This document shows positions 36,260-45,512 of a DNA stretch of 64,000 nucleotides, piece after piece; position 1 is the stretch's first letter, and the number at the start of each line of letters is the position of its first letter. A model generated the notes under the pieces. That model made no database searches and had not been told where the DNA came from. It saw only the letters and a list, made by a program, of their open reading frames with translations. Position numbers and translations under genes: made by a program. This DNA is from Oscillospiraceae bacterium (lineage in GTDB: Bacteria; Bacillota; Clostridia; Oscillospirales; Oscillospiraceae), in the NCBI GenBank assembly GCA_022793685.1, contig JAAWDI010000046.1, positions 1 through 64,000 of the forward strand. The letters run 5' to 3'.

Positions 36260-37624
36260 ATGGACCTCAACAATCTGGACGAAATCAATGAGTTTTACCG
36301 CCGCAGGGCGGAGGAAAACTACCGCCGCCAGCGGGGCGAATCCACTGTGGACGCAGCAGGCTACAAGGTGGAGGACGCAGACCCCACCCCGCCCAAGCGT
36401 CATAAGGCAAAAAAGCGCACCGGCGGGCGGATGGTGGCCGCAGCCCTCGTCTGCGCCCTGCTGGGCGGAGCGGTAGGCGGCCTGAGCGTAGGCGGCGTGA
36501 CTGGCGCTTTCGGCCATGAGAAGGACGCGTCTACCGTCTATGAGGGCGACCGCCCCCTTGCCGTGGTGAACACCGTACAGATTCCCACCGGCGACCCGCT
36601 CACGCCCCAGCAGATTTATGCCTCCTATTTGGGCGCGTGCGTGGGCATCAACGCCGGCGTTACCACCAACGTCTGGGGCTGGGAGACCACCTCCGCCGTC
36701 TCCGGCAGCGGCTTTGTCATCAGCGAGGGCGGCTATATTGTCACCAATTACCACGTGGTGGAGAATGCCAGCAGCATCAAGGTAACCTTCTCTGACGGCG
36801 TCAGCTACGACGCTGTCTATATCGGCGGCGAACGGGAAAACGATGTGGCTGTACTGAAAATCGACGCAGAGGGCCTTGCCCCCGTCATTCTGGGCGACAG
36901 CGACAACATGGTGGTGGGCGACAACGTGTACACCATCGGCAACCCGCTGGGCGAGCTGACCTACACCATGACCGACGGCATGGTGTCCGCCCTGAACCGC
37001 ACCGTCACCAATGACAGCGGCGTCACCATGAATATGCTGCAAACCAATTGCACCATCAACTCCGGCAACTCCGGCGGCCCGCTCTTCAACCAGTACGGCG
37101 AGGTCATCGGCATCACCTCCGCCAAGCTGTCCGGCAGTTCCTCTTCCGCCGCCTCCATTGAGGGCCTTGGCTTTGCCATCCCCATCAACGACGTGCGCGG
37201 CATCATCACCGACCTGATGGAGAAGGGCTATGTCACGGGCAAGCCCTATCTGGGCGTCACCGTTTCCAATGTGACCGAAAGCGAGGCCCAGCGCTACCAC
37301 CTGCCTCAAGGCGTTTTGATTGAGCAGATGGAGCAGGGCGGCGCGGCCGACCGGGCAGGTCTCCAGCCCGGCGACATCATCACCGCCGTGGGTGACGCCT
37401 CCGTGACCACCTATTCCGAGCTGAACGCCGCCAAGAACAGGTATAAGGCCGGCGAGACCGTTGCCTTTACCGTCACCCGCTCAGGCGAGGAATTGATGGT
37501 AGACGTTACCTTCGACGAAGCCCCCATTACCAACAGCAGCCAGCAGGAGCCGACGCAGACCCAACAGGGACAGCAAGGCCAAAGCGGTTCCCGCTACAGC
37601 TTCCCCTTCTCTTGGGGAAACTGA
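36260..37624 (+). CDS. HtrA/DegP-like S1C serine protease with PDZ domain
   Basis: GSGFVISEGGYIVTNYHVVENA, NDVAVLKID, NCTINSGNSGGPLFN; single TM; C-terminal PDZ; start after AAAGGAG. Confidence 0.94.
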   Translation: MDLNNLDEINEFYRRRAEENYRRQRGESTVDAAGYKVEDADPTPPKRHKAKKRTGGRMVAAALVCALLGGAVGGLSVGGVTGAFGHEKDASTVYEGDRPLAVVNTVQIPTGDPLTPQQIYASYLGACVGINAGVTTNVWGWETTSAVSGSGFVISEGGYIVTNYHVVENASSIKVTFSDGVSYDAVYIGGERENDVAVLKIDAEGLAPVILGDSDNMVVGDNVYTIGNPLGELTYTMTDGMVSALNRTVTNDSGVTMNMLQTNCTINSGNSGGPLFNQYGEVIGITSAKLSGSSSSAASIEGLGFAIPINDVRGIITDLMEKGYVTGKPYLGVTVSNVTESEAQRYHLPQGVLIEQMEQGGAADRAGLQPGDIITAVGDASVTTYSELNAAKNRYKAGETVAFTVTRSGEELMVDVTFDEAPITNSSQQEPTQTQQGQQGQSGSRYSFPFSWGN

Positions 37625-37663
37625 ATGCTGTTGACATATTCCCTCTCTCTCTTCTTCTCTCTA

Positions 37664-37708
37664 ACAGCAGAACCCCCGCAGCGCTATGCGCTGCGGGGGT
37701 TCTGCTGT
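37664..37708. terminator. Strong bidirectional terminator
   Basis: 21-bp perfect stem ACAGCAGAACCCCCGCAGCGC-TAT-GCGCTGCGGGGGTTCTGCTGT between convergent genes. Confidence 0.8.
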
Positions 37709-37715
37709 CCCATAT

Positions 37716-38648
37716 TCAAGGCATATGCTCCTCCAGCCATGCCAGCATATCCGCATATACCTCCTGCTTGTTGGTCTCATTGATGATTTCGTGCCGTCCG
37801 CCGGGATAGAGCTTCAGCTTTAAGTCTCGCACTCCCGCCTTGCGGTACATCTCGTAAACTTTTTCCACGCCCTTGCCCATGCCGCCCACCGGGTCCGCAT
37901 CGCCGGAGAACAGCCCGATGGAGGTGTCAACGTCCAGTCGGCTCAGGGCCTGCCTGCTTGCAATATACTGAAGGCCGCCCAGCATATCCCGGTACATCCC
38001 CGCCGTCGGCATAAAGGTGCAGTATGGGTCTTTCAAATAGGCGTCCACCACCGCCTCGTCCCGGGAAATCCAGTCGGCGGAGGTTCGGTTAGGCGCGAAT
38101 TTCCGGTTATACGCCCCAAGGGAAAGATTGTTGACTAGCTTGCTCACCTTGTCCATTCCCCGCACATGACCCACAAGGGACGCCACCGCTTTGCCCAGGG
38201 ACACCAAAAACGCGCTCTCCTGCCCCGTGCCCGATAAGATTGCGCCGCTGACCTCGCCGGGGTAGCGGCACAGATAGGTGCGGGTCAGGAACGACCCCAT
38301 GGAGTGGCCCAGCAGAAAATAAGGCAGGCCGGAAAATTCCTCCCCCATTCTCTGCCGCAGGGTACGAATGTCCGCCGTCACCAGCGTCCAACCGTCGTAT
38401 TTCCCGAAGTAGCCGAATTTTCCGTCCTGCGCGCCCGTTCTGCCATGGCCCAGATGGTCCTCTCCGCATACGACATAGCCCCGCTCATTTAGAAACGCGG
38501 CAAAGTCCGCGTAACGTCCCACATATTCCGCTACGCCGTGGACAATCTGCACCACCGCCTTCGGCTCTCCCTCCGGCAGCCATACCGTGGCGTAAATCTG
38601 ATGCTCGCCATCGGCAGACGGATAAGTAAATTCTCTCACACGCTCCAT
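37716..38648 (-). CDS. Alpha/beta hydrolase (monoacylglycerol lipase/lysophospholipase-like)
   Basis: VQIVHGVAEYVGRYADFAAFLNERGYVVCGEDHLGHGRT; FLLGHSMGSFLTR (GHSMG nucleophile elbow). Confidence 0.88.
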   Translation of the reverse strand: MERVREFTYPSADGEHQIYATVWLPEGEPKAVVQIVHGVAEYVGRYADFAAFLNERGYVVCGEDHLGHGRTGAQDGKFGYFGKYDGWTLVTADIRTLRQRMGEEFSGLPYFLLGHSMGSFLTRTYLCRYPGEVSGAILSGTGQESAFLVSLGKAVASLVGHVRGMDKVSKLVNNLSLGAYNRKFAPNRTSADWISRDEAVVDAYLKDPYCTFMPTAGMYRDMLGGLQYIASRQALSRLDVDTSIGLFSGDADPVGGMGKGVEKVYEMYRKAGVRDLKLKLYPGGRHEIINETNKQEVYADMLAWLEEHMP

Positions 38649-38731
38649 GGAAATTCTTCTCCTTCTGTGGTATGATACTGTTATTCCAAGTTTATCCTCT
38701 CTTGACGGCTGCGTCAAGGGTGAAAGGGGCG

Positions 38732-40237
38732 ATGGCTTTGCCGTCCTATCTTCTGGCGCTTGACCAAGGCACAACCAGCTCCCGCGCTATCCTGTTCGAC
38801 CAGACCGGCGCGCGCGTTGCCATGGCGCAGCAGCCCTTTCCCCAGCACTACCCCCGCCCCGGCTGGGTAGAACACGCCCCCATGGAGCTGCTGGAGAGCC
38901 AGTTCTCCGCCGCAGCCGCATGCGTGGCGCAAAGCGGGGTCTCTTCCGGCGACATTGCCGCCGTCGGCGTCACCAACCAGCGGGAAACAGCAGTAATATG
39001 GGAAAAAGCCACCGGCAAGCCCATCTACAACGCCATTGTCTGGCAGTGCCGCCGCACGGCGGAGGCCTGCGACCGCCTTTCCGCCGAGGGCATGGGCAGT
39101 TATGTGCGGGACAAGACCGGCCTGCTTATCGACGCATACTTTTCCGGCACCAAATTTCAATGGATGTTGGACGCGGTTCCCGGCGCGCGCCGACGGGCCG
39201 AAAAGGGCGAGCTGCTCTGCGGCACGGTGGACAGCTGGCTCATCTGGAACCTGACGGGGCGGCACGTTTCCGACTACTCCAACTGCGCCCGCACCATGCT
39301 GTTTGACATCGGTGCCCTTCGCTGGGACGAGACCCTCTGCCGCCGGTTGGAAATCCCCATGCAGATGCTCCCACAGCCGGTTCCCAACAGCGGCGACTGC
39401 TTCGGCTCAGTCAAGCACGGTATTCCGGGGCTGGAGGCGTTGGCGGGCGTTCCGGTGCGGGGCGCTGCGGGCGACCAGCAGGCCGCCCTGTTCGGTCAGG
39501 GGTGCTTCACCCCCGGACAGGCCAAGAACACTTACGGCACCGGCTGCTTCACGCTGATGAATGTAGGCGGCACGCCCCTGCGCTCCAGCGGCGGTCTCGT
39601 GACCTCCGTGGGCTGGAATTTGGGCAGCGATACCACCTATGTGCTGGAAGGGAGCGTCTTTAACGCAGGCTCCTCCATTCAATGGTTGCGGGACGAGCTG
39701 GGGCTGATTTCCTCCTCCTCGGAGTGCGACGTTTTGGCGGAGTCCGTTCCGGACAACGGCGGGGTGTATCTGGTGTCCGCCTTCACCGGATTGGGCGCGC
39801 CCCACTGGGATATGTACGCCAGAGGCGCTGTCGTTGGCCTGACCAGAGGGAGCACCAAGGCTCACCTTGCGCGAGCGACGCTGGAGGGCATCGCCTATCA
39901 GGTCGCCGATTTGGTGGATACCATGGGCCATGACGTGCCCGGCGGCGTCACTGAGCTGCGGGTGGACGGCGGCGCGTGCGTCAGCGATTTCATGATGCAG
40001 TTCCAGTCCGACCTGTTGGGCATCCCCATCGACCGGCCCGCCATGGCGGAGACCACCGCTTTGGGCGCGGCCTTTCTGGCCGGGCTGTCCGCCGGAGTGT
40101 GGGACAGCACAGACGCCCTTTCCGCCCTCCGTAAAAGCGAGCGGGTGTTCACCCCAAAGAAAAGCCGGGAACGGGAATTCGCCGTCTGGCACAAGGCGGT
40201 AGAACGGGCCAAGGCGTGGGCGGACGAGGCGCAGTAA
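38732..40237 (+). CDS. glpK: Glycerol kinase
   Basis: LLALDQGTTSSRAILFD; GVTNQRETAVIWEKATGKPIYNAIVWQCRRT. Confidence 0.96.
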   Translation: MALPSYLLALDQGTTSSRAILFDQTGARVAMAQQPFPQHYPRPGWVEHAPMELLESQFSAAAACVAQSGVSSGDIAAVGVTNQRETAVIWEKATGKPIYNAIVWQCRRTAEACDRLSAEGMGSYVRDKTGLLIDAYFSGTKFQWMLDAVPGARRRAEKGELLCGTVDSWLIWNLTGRHVSDYSNCARTMLFDIGALRWDETLCRRLEIPMQMLPQPVPNSGDCFGSVKHGIPGLEALAGVPVRGAAGDQQAALFGQGCFTPGQAKNTYGTGCFTLMNVGGTPLRSSGGLVTSVGWNLGSDTTYVLEGSVFNAGSSIQWLRDELGLISSSSECDVLAESVPDNGGVYLVSAFTGLGAPHWDMYARGAVVGLTRGSTKAHLARATLEGIAYQVADLVDTMGHDVPGGVTELRVDGGACVSDFMMQFQSDLLGIPIDRPAMAETTALGAAFLAGLSAGVWDSTDALSALRKSERVFTPKKSREREFAVWHKAVERAKAWADEAQ

Positions 40238-40311
40238 AAAGGAACCAAGCGGGTGGGCGCTGCAAGCGCTGCCCACCCGTTTGGCAGAGTCCGAAAAGAT
40301 AAAATTGCCTC

Positions 40312-40340
40312 TTGACTTTAACACCAAAAAGTGCTAAAGT
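40312..40340 (+). promoter_or_regulatory. Putative sigma-A promoter of the aroF leader
   Basis: TTGACT-N17-TAAAGT. Confidence 0.75.
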
Positions 40341-40371
40341 AGCCCCAGAACAAACGGAGGGAGGAACCGGA

Positions 40372-40446
40372 ATGACCCACTTTTTCGGTCTGGCGTACGG
40401 CTATTACCGCTATTATTGCAATAGCGGCGGTTTTGTGCGCTCTTGA
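40372..40446 (+). CDS. Tyr/Phe-rich leader peptide MTHFFGLAYGYYRYYCNSGGFVRS
   Basis: 24 codons with 5 Tyr and 3 Phe; preceded by GGAGGGAGG; followed by terminator and aroF. Below the ORF-track size cutoff. Confidence 0.85.
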   Translation: MTHFFGLAYGYYRYYCNSGGFVRS

Positions 40447-40482
40447 CCGGATGCCCACGGCAGGGAACAGGTTCCTTCGCTG

Positions 40483-40520
40483 ACCGCGGCGCCCGCAGGG
40501 CGTGCGCGGTTTTATTTTTT
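40483..40520 (+). terminator. Attenuator terminator upstream of aroF
   Basis: ACCGCGGCGCCC-GCA-GGGCGTGCGCGGT then TTTTATTTTTT. Confidence 0.85.
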
Positions 40521-40540
40521 GCAGGAAAGGGTGTTTTACC

Positions 40541-41557
40541 ATGATTTTGATTATGAAGCAGGGCTTCTCAGAGTCCGAATTGCAGGAGGCCATCCACGCC
40601 ATGGAGGCCGGCGGCGTCAAGGTGATGGTCTCCAAGGGCAGCGAGACCACCATTCTGGGCGCTGAAGGCAACTCCTCCAAGCTCGATGAGGAAAAGCTGG
40701 CCCAACTCACCGGTGTGGAGCGCGTCATGCGGGTGAGCGAGCCGTTCAAAAAAGCCAACCGCAAGTATCATCCGGACAACAGCGTTATTGACATTGGCGG
40801 CGGCGTACAGGTGGGCGGGGACAAGCTGGCCGTCATCGCCGGGCCGTGCTCTGTGGAGGGCGAGGCTCAAATCACAGGCGTGGCGCAGGCGGTAAAAGCC
40901 GCCGGGGCGGCCGCCCTGCGGGGCGGCGCGTACAAGCCCCGTACCTCTCCCTATGCCTTCCAAGGCATGGGCGTGGAGGGCGTGCGCCTGCTGCTGGAGG
41001 CCAAGCAGGCCACCGGCCTGCCCATCGTCACCGAGCTGATGAGCTCCGACCAACTTCCCTTCTTCGAGGAATGCGTGGATGTGATTCAAATCGGCGCGCG
41101 GAATATGCAGAACTTCGACCTTTTGAAAAAGGTAGGCAAGTGCTCCAAACCCATCCTGCTGAAGCGGGGGCTCTCCTCTACCATTGAGGAGTGGCTCATG
41201 TCTGCCGAGTATATCATGGCGGGCGGCAACAACAACGTCATCCTCTGCGAACGCGGCATCCGCACCTTTGAAACCTACACCCGCAACACCCTCGACCTGT
41301 CCGCCGTGCTGGCGGCAAAGCAGCTCTCCCACTTGCCGGTGGTGGTAGACCCCTCCCATGCCTGCGGCAAGGCGTGGATGGTGGAGCGCATGGCGCTGGC
41401 CGCCGTCGCCGCCGGCGCGGACGGACTGCTCATCGAAGTGCACAACGACCCCCAGAACGCATGGTGCGACGGCGCGCAATCCATCACACCCGCTCAGTTT
41501 GCCGAGCTGATGCCCAAGGTGGCCCAGATTGCCGCCTGCGTGGGCCGTACCCTTTAA
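40541..41557 (+). CDS. aroF: 3-deoxy-7-phosphoheptulonate synthase (type I beta, with N-terminal regulatory domain)
   Basis: MILIMKQGFSESELQEAIHAMEAGG...VIAGPCSVEGEAQI...RGGAYKPRTSPYAFQGMG...VVDPSHACGKAWMV. Confidence 0.96.
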   Translation: MILIMKQGFSESELQEAIHAMEAGGVKVMVSKGSETTILGAEGNSSKLDEEKLAQLTGVERVMRVSEPFKKANRKYHPDNSVIDIGGGVQVGGDKLAVIAGPCSVEGEAQITGVAQAVKAAGAAALRGGAYKPRTSPYAFQGMGVEGVRLLLEAKQATGLPIVTELMSSDQLPFFEECVDVIQIGARNMQNFDLLKKVGKCSKPILLKRGLSSTIEEWLMSAEYIMAGGNNNVILCERGIRTFETYTRNTLDLSAVLAAKQLSHLPVVVDPSHACGKAWMVERMALAAVAAGADGLLIEVHNDPQNAWCDGAQSITPAQFAELMPKVAQIAACVGRTL

Positions 41558-41569
41558 GGGGGCGCAGTC

Positions 41570-42415
41570 ATGGAGCAAAAAACTATCCTTGTGGTCGGCC
41601 TCGGCCTGATTGGCGGCTCCTTGGCCATTGGCCTCAAGGGCTTTGAGGACTATGCCATCGTGGGCTGCGACGTAAGCCAGCCCACCCTTCGTTTCGCCGC
41701 TGAGCACGGTATCTGCGACAGGCTCACCGAACACGCCGCGGACGCTGTCCCTTCCGCCGACGTGACCCTGCTCTGCCTTCACCCTCAGGGTATCCTCGAC
41801 TTTATGAAAGAGCACGCCGGGAGGTTCAAGCAGGGCAGCCTTGTGACAGACGTGTGCGGCGTCAAGACCGCCATTATGGAGGGCGCTTCCGCTCTGCCGG
41901 AGTGCGTAGACTTCATCGGCGGCCACCCCATGGCGGGCACGGAATTCTCCGGCATCGAGCACGCCTTTGGTGAGATGTTCCAGCTTGCCCATTATCTGGT
42001 CACGCCGCGGGAAACCAGCACCCCGGATCACCTCGACCTGCTGCGCCGTATGGCGGAGCACATCGGTTTCCGTGATTTCATCACCACCACGCCGGAGCAG
42101 CACGACGCCATGATTGCCTACACCAGTCAGATGATGCACATCATCGCCCTGTCCGTATGCGACGACGAGGGGCTGTTCACCTGTAAGGGCTTCGAGGGCA
42201 ATTCCTTTCGGGACTGCACCCGGGTGGCGGCGCTGGACGTGCCGCTTTGGACGCAGCTTTTCTCCCTCAACGCCCCGGCGTTGGACAAGGTGCTGGCAGA
42301 GCTGGAGGTGCACCTTGCCGATTACCGTAAGGCCCTCCAAAGCGGCGACCGCAGCGCCCTTGCGGACAAGCTGCGCTATTCCGCCGCCCGAAAGCGGCAG
42401 ATGAATCTGGAATAA
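41570..42415 (+). CDS. tyrA: Prephenate dehydrogenase
   Basis: LVVGLGLIGGSLAIGLKGF; DVCGVKTAIM; GGHPMAGTEFSGIEHA. Confidence 0.93.
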   Translation: MEQKTILVVGLGLIGGSLAIGLKGFEDYAIVGCDVSQPTLRFAAEHGICDRLTEHAADAVPSADVTLLCLHPQGILDFMKEHAGRFKQGSLVTDVCGVKTAIMEGASALPECVDFIGGHPMAGTEFSGIEHAFGEMFQLAHYLVTPRETSTPDHLDLLRRMAEHIGFRDFITTTPEQHDAMIAYTSQMMHIIALSVCDDEGLFTCKGFEGNSFRDCTRVAALDVPLWTQLFSLNAPALDKVLAELEVHLADYRKALQSGDRSALADKLRYSAARKRQMNLE

Positions 42416-42433
42416 AAGCGAGGTCACGCGATT

Positions 42434-43321
42434 ATGTACGAGCTGATACAGGCCGGTGAAAACACATGGTATATGGATTGTCCCACCAAGGTGGGGCTGG
42501 TTCGCACTGCCTCCGGCCACGGCGTTCTGATTGACGGCGGCAGCGACAAGGACGCCGCAAAAAAAGTCCTCCGCCACATGGAGGCTCTCGGCCTGTCGCT
42601 GGACGCGGTCTACTGCACCCACGCCCACGCCGACCACATTGGGGGCTGCCGCCACCTGCAAAACAGTACCGGCTGTAAAATCTATGTTCCGGAGGATGAG
42701 TTGGCCTACCCTGCCCAGCCCATTTTGGAGCCTGCCATGCTCTACGGCGGACGTCCGCCCAAGGTGCTGTGCAACAAGTTCCTGATGGCGCCCTCCTTCG
42801 AGGCGGAGGCCCTGACGGCCGACGTACTGCCGGAGGGCTTCCGCATGGAATTGGTAGGGGGGCACTGCGCCGCCATGGCGCTGCTGCAAACGCCGGACGG
42901 CGTCTGGTTTGCAGGGGATGCGGTGGCGTCGGAGGAAACGCTCCAAAAATATCCGGTGTCTTACCTGATGGACGTGGACGGCTTCCTCGCTGCCCTGGAC
43001 AAAGTGGAAACGCTAACGGGCACGCTGTTCGTCCCCGCCCACGCCCCCGCCAGCGGGGACATTACACCGCTGGCGGAGGTCAACCGCCGCAATACGCTGG
43101 AGCTGTGCGCCATGCTGAAGGGCATCTGCGCTGCGCCCTCCACCATGGAGGACATTTTGAAGGCAGTCTTTGACCGGCTGGGCCATACGCTTAACTGGAT
43201 TCAATATGTGCTGGTGGGGTGCACCCTCCGCTCCTATCTGGCCTGTTTGATGGACAAGGGCGAGCTTGTGACCGATGTGGCGGACAACCGCCTGCTGTGG
43301 AAACTCCCCGAAGAAGCCTGA
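42434..43321 (+). CDS. MBL-fold metallohydrolase
   Basis: CTHAHADHIGG motif; distal H and D residues (GGHCAAMALL, WFAGDAV). Confidence 0.9.
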   Translation: MYELIQAGENTWYMDCPTKVGLVRTASGHGVLIDGGSDKDAAKKVLRHMEALGLSLDAVYCTHAHADHIGGCRHLQNSTGCKIYVPEDELAYPAQPILEPAMLYGGRPPKVLCNKFLMAPSFEAEALTADVLPEGFRMELVGGHCAAMALLQTPDGVWFAGDAVASEETLQKYPVSYLMDVDGFLAALDKVETLTGTLFVPAHAPASGDITPLAEVNRRNTLELCAMLKGICAAPSTMEDILKAVFDRLGHTLNWIQYVLVGCTLRSYLACLMDKGELVTDVADNRLLWKLPEEA

Positions 43322-43333
43322 CCTCAAAACCAG

Positions 43334-43367
43334 AAACGCCCGCTGGGATATATCCCAGCGGGCGTTT
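43334..43367. terminator. Bidirectional terminator between convergent genes
   Basis: 34-nt perfect palindrome AAACGCCCGCTGGGATATATCCCAGCGGGCGTTT. Confidence 0.85.
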
Positions 43368-43377
43368 TTCGTTCTGT

Positions 43378-45303
43378 TTACAGGATAGCCATCGCTGCAT
43401 CATAGGCAGTACGGGTGGCGTTGAAAATCGTCCCCTGCCTGGTGTTGCAGTCGCCCAGATAAACGACCTCCGGCGCGCAGTCCGCAAAGGAGCGGGCCAA
43501 CTCCGTCCTGGCGCGCACGCCAAGGGAGAGCACCAGCGTATCGCAGGGCATCTCCATTGCCTCCCCGTTCCGTGTTACCGTAATACCCCTATCCGTGACG
43601 GCCTCCAACCGGGTTTCCGGCAGAATTTCCACGCCCCGCAGCTCCATCATCTCCCGCAGCGCCAGAATATTCATCTTTGCGCCGCCGGTTCCGATTTTAT
43701 CGGCGCTTGCCATATCGATGAGGGTAACCTTCTTCCCCTGCCGGGACAGGTCAACGGCGCACTCCATGCCCGTCATGCCCGCGCCGGCAATGATAACGGT
43801 GTCGCCCACCGTCACGTTGCCCATGTCCACATCGCCCACCCAAACAGCCTTGGGGTTGCCCTTCAAGAAATCGGGAATAAGCGGCTCGCTGCCCACGGCC
43901 ACCAGCACTGCGTCATAGCTTTCCGCTTTCAGGGCAGCGGGGGTGGCCTCCGTGTTCAGCTTGACGGTGATGCTTTCGTCCCGCTCCACCATACGAACGC
44001 TCCATTCAATATAGCGGCGGATGTCCGCTTTCATCTCGGAAGCGGCGGCCAAATTGAGGGCGCCGCCCAGCTTGTCCTGCTTTTCGTACAGGGTAACCTT
44101 GTGGCCGCGCTTTGCCGCCGTCCGGGCGGCCTCCATGCCGGCGGGGCCGCCGCCCACCACCGCCACCTTGCGGGAACCTTCCGGTGCGGGATAGTTCATC
44201 CACAGCATTTCCCGTCCCAGCGTGGGGTTGATGGCGCACCGCACGGGCAGAAAGCCGTTGTGGGTGCGGTGGATGCAGGTGTTGCAGCGGATACAGGGCT
44301 TGATTTCGTCTGCCTTGCCCCGCTTCAGCTTGCGGGCAATCTCATGGTCGGCCAAAAGGGGACGGGACATGGATACCAAATCAATTTTCCCGTCCGCAAT
44401 GGCCTGGGACGCCACCTTGTAGTCCATACCGCCCACACAGGACACCGGAATATGCAGCGCCTTTTTGAACTGCTCCGCATAAGGCAGATTAAAGCCCCGC
44501 TCGAAGTACAGCGGCGGCATGACATAGGGCGTCAGCTTATGCACCGCAAGCTGTCCGCGGGAAACGTGGAGCCAGTCTATCTTGTCCTCAATCACCTTGA
44601 CAAACTCGATAAGCTCCGGCATTTCCGGGCTGCCCTCCATCATGTCCGTGCCGCTGATGCGGTACTCAATGGCAAGGGCGTCCCCCACTGCGGCGCGGAT
44701 ACCGTCCAGAATTTCCACGGTAAAGCGGCAGCGGTTCTCAAAGCTGTCACAACCGTATTCATCGTGGCGGTGGTTATACAGCTTGGAGAAGAACGCCGCT
44801 GGGGGCTGGAGATGTGCGCCGTGGATGACCACATAATCGCCGCCCGCCTTCTGAACCCGCACCGCCGCGTCGATGTATTGCCCAATCATTTCCTTGACTC
44901 CGGCGTTGTCATAGTTGTCTGGACTTATCTCAATTTGGGGCATTCCCTTTTTGTCCCGCTCGTCAAAGGTCTCGGTCTCGCCGCCGATGGGCACCAACTC
45001 GATGCCAGCCTTGCAATCATAGGCGTGGACGGTGTCAAACATCTGGGTAAGCTGGTTGATACAGCTATCATTGGACAGGTCGGGCAGTGTGATGCCATAG
45101 GGAATGGGCGTGATGGAGCCGGTGCCCACCGCCACACAGGCCGCGCCGCCTACCGCCAGCCCCCGCACCCACTCGATGAGTTCCCGATTGATATGGTTGT
45201 CCGCCGTGCAGAAAAAGGGGTAGGTCGGAGAAAAAAGAATACGGTTTTTCAGTTCCATACGCTTGGTGCGCAGGGGTTGGAGCAGATTTTGATAGTCGCT
45301 CAT
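43378..45303 (-). CDS. NADH:flavin oxidoreductase family (FMN/4Fe-4S/FAD), paralogue 2
   Basis: MSDYQNLLQPLRTKRMELKNRILFSPTYPF; CIRCNTCIHRTHNGFLPVRCAINP; VAVVGGGPAGMEAARTAA; start after GGGAGGT. Confidence 0.9.
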   Translation of the reverse strand: MSDYQNLLQPLRTKRMELKNRILFSPTYPFFCTADNHINRELIEWVRGLAVGGAACVAVGTGSITPIPYGITLPDLSNDSCINQLTQMFDTVHAYDCKAGIELVPIGGETETFDERDKKGMPQIEISPDNYDNAGVKEMIGQYIDAAVRVQKAGGDYVVIHGAHLQPPAAFFSKLYNHRHDEYGCDSFENRCRFTVEILDGIRAAVGDALAIEYRISGTDMMEGSPEMPELIEFVKVIEDKIDWLHVSRGQLAVHKLTPYVMPPLYFERGFNLPYAEQFKKALHIPVSCVGGMDYKVASQAIADGKIDLVSMSRPLLADHEIARKLKRGKADEIKPCIRCNTCIHRTHNGFLPVRCAINPTLGREMLWMNYPAPEGSRKVAVVGGGPAGMEAARTAAKRGHKVTLYEKQDKLGGALNLAAASEMKADIRRYIEWSVRMVERDESITVKLNTEATPAALKAESYDAVLVAVGSEPLIPDFLKGNPKAVWVGDVDMGNVTVGDTVIIAGAGMTGMECAVDLSRQGKKVTLIDMASADKIGTGGAKMNILALREMMELRGVEILPETRLEAVTDRGITVTRNGEAMEMPCDTLVLSLGVRARTELARSFADCAPEVVYLGDCNTRQGTIFNATRTAYDAAMAIL

Positions 45304-45330
45304 GGCCATACCTCCCGTCGTTTGCTTGTG

Positions 45331-45410
45331 CCAATTATGCCGTAGGCGCAGCACGCCGTTGTGGCATATGTGTAAAATCAAACATAATAGCTGCTTTCAG
45401 TTATTATAGC
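45331..45410. repeat. Dispersed hairpin element, copy A
   Basis: ~70% identical to 58581-58659 over 80 nt; shared core AGGCGCA.CACGCCGTTGTGG, TAAAATCAA and AATAG-hairpin. Confidence 0.8.
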
Positions 45411-45512
45411 ATCAAACAACTTGTGGCGCAACGCATCCCCGCCGCTCTACCTCAAGTCGGGTGACTTTTTCCCCGAAAAGCGGTACAATCAAGGCGAAAG
45501 GGGCGTGTACAG

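Noticed and set aside
40372-40446. Relationship between the aroF leader hairpin (CCGCTATT/AATAGCGG) and the dispersed AATAG-hairpin element
   Set aside because: Only a short AATAGC core is shared; loop, flanks and reading frame differ, so no homology is claimed.
45304-45381. N-terminal extension MILHICHNGVLRLRHNWHKQTTGG on flavin oxidoreductase 2, similar to SMSHNGVLRLWCNG at ~58.6 kb
   Set aside because: Comes from the dispersed intergenic hairpin element read in frame, not protein homology; the real start is the ATG at 45303 after GGGAGGT. The shared nucleotide element is reported instead.
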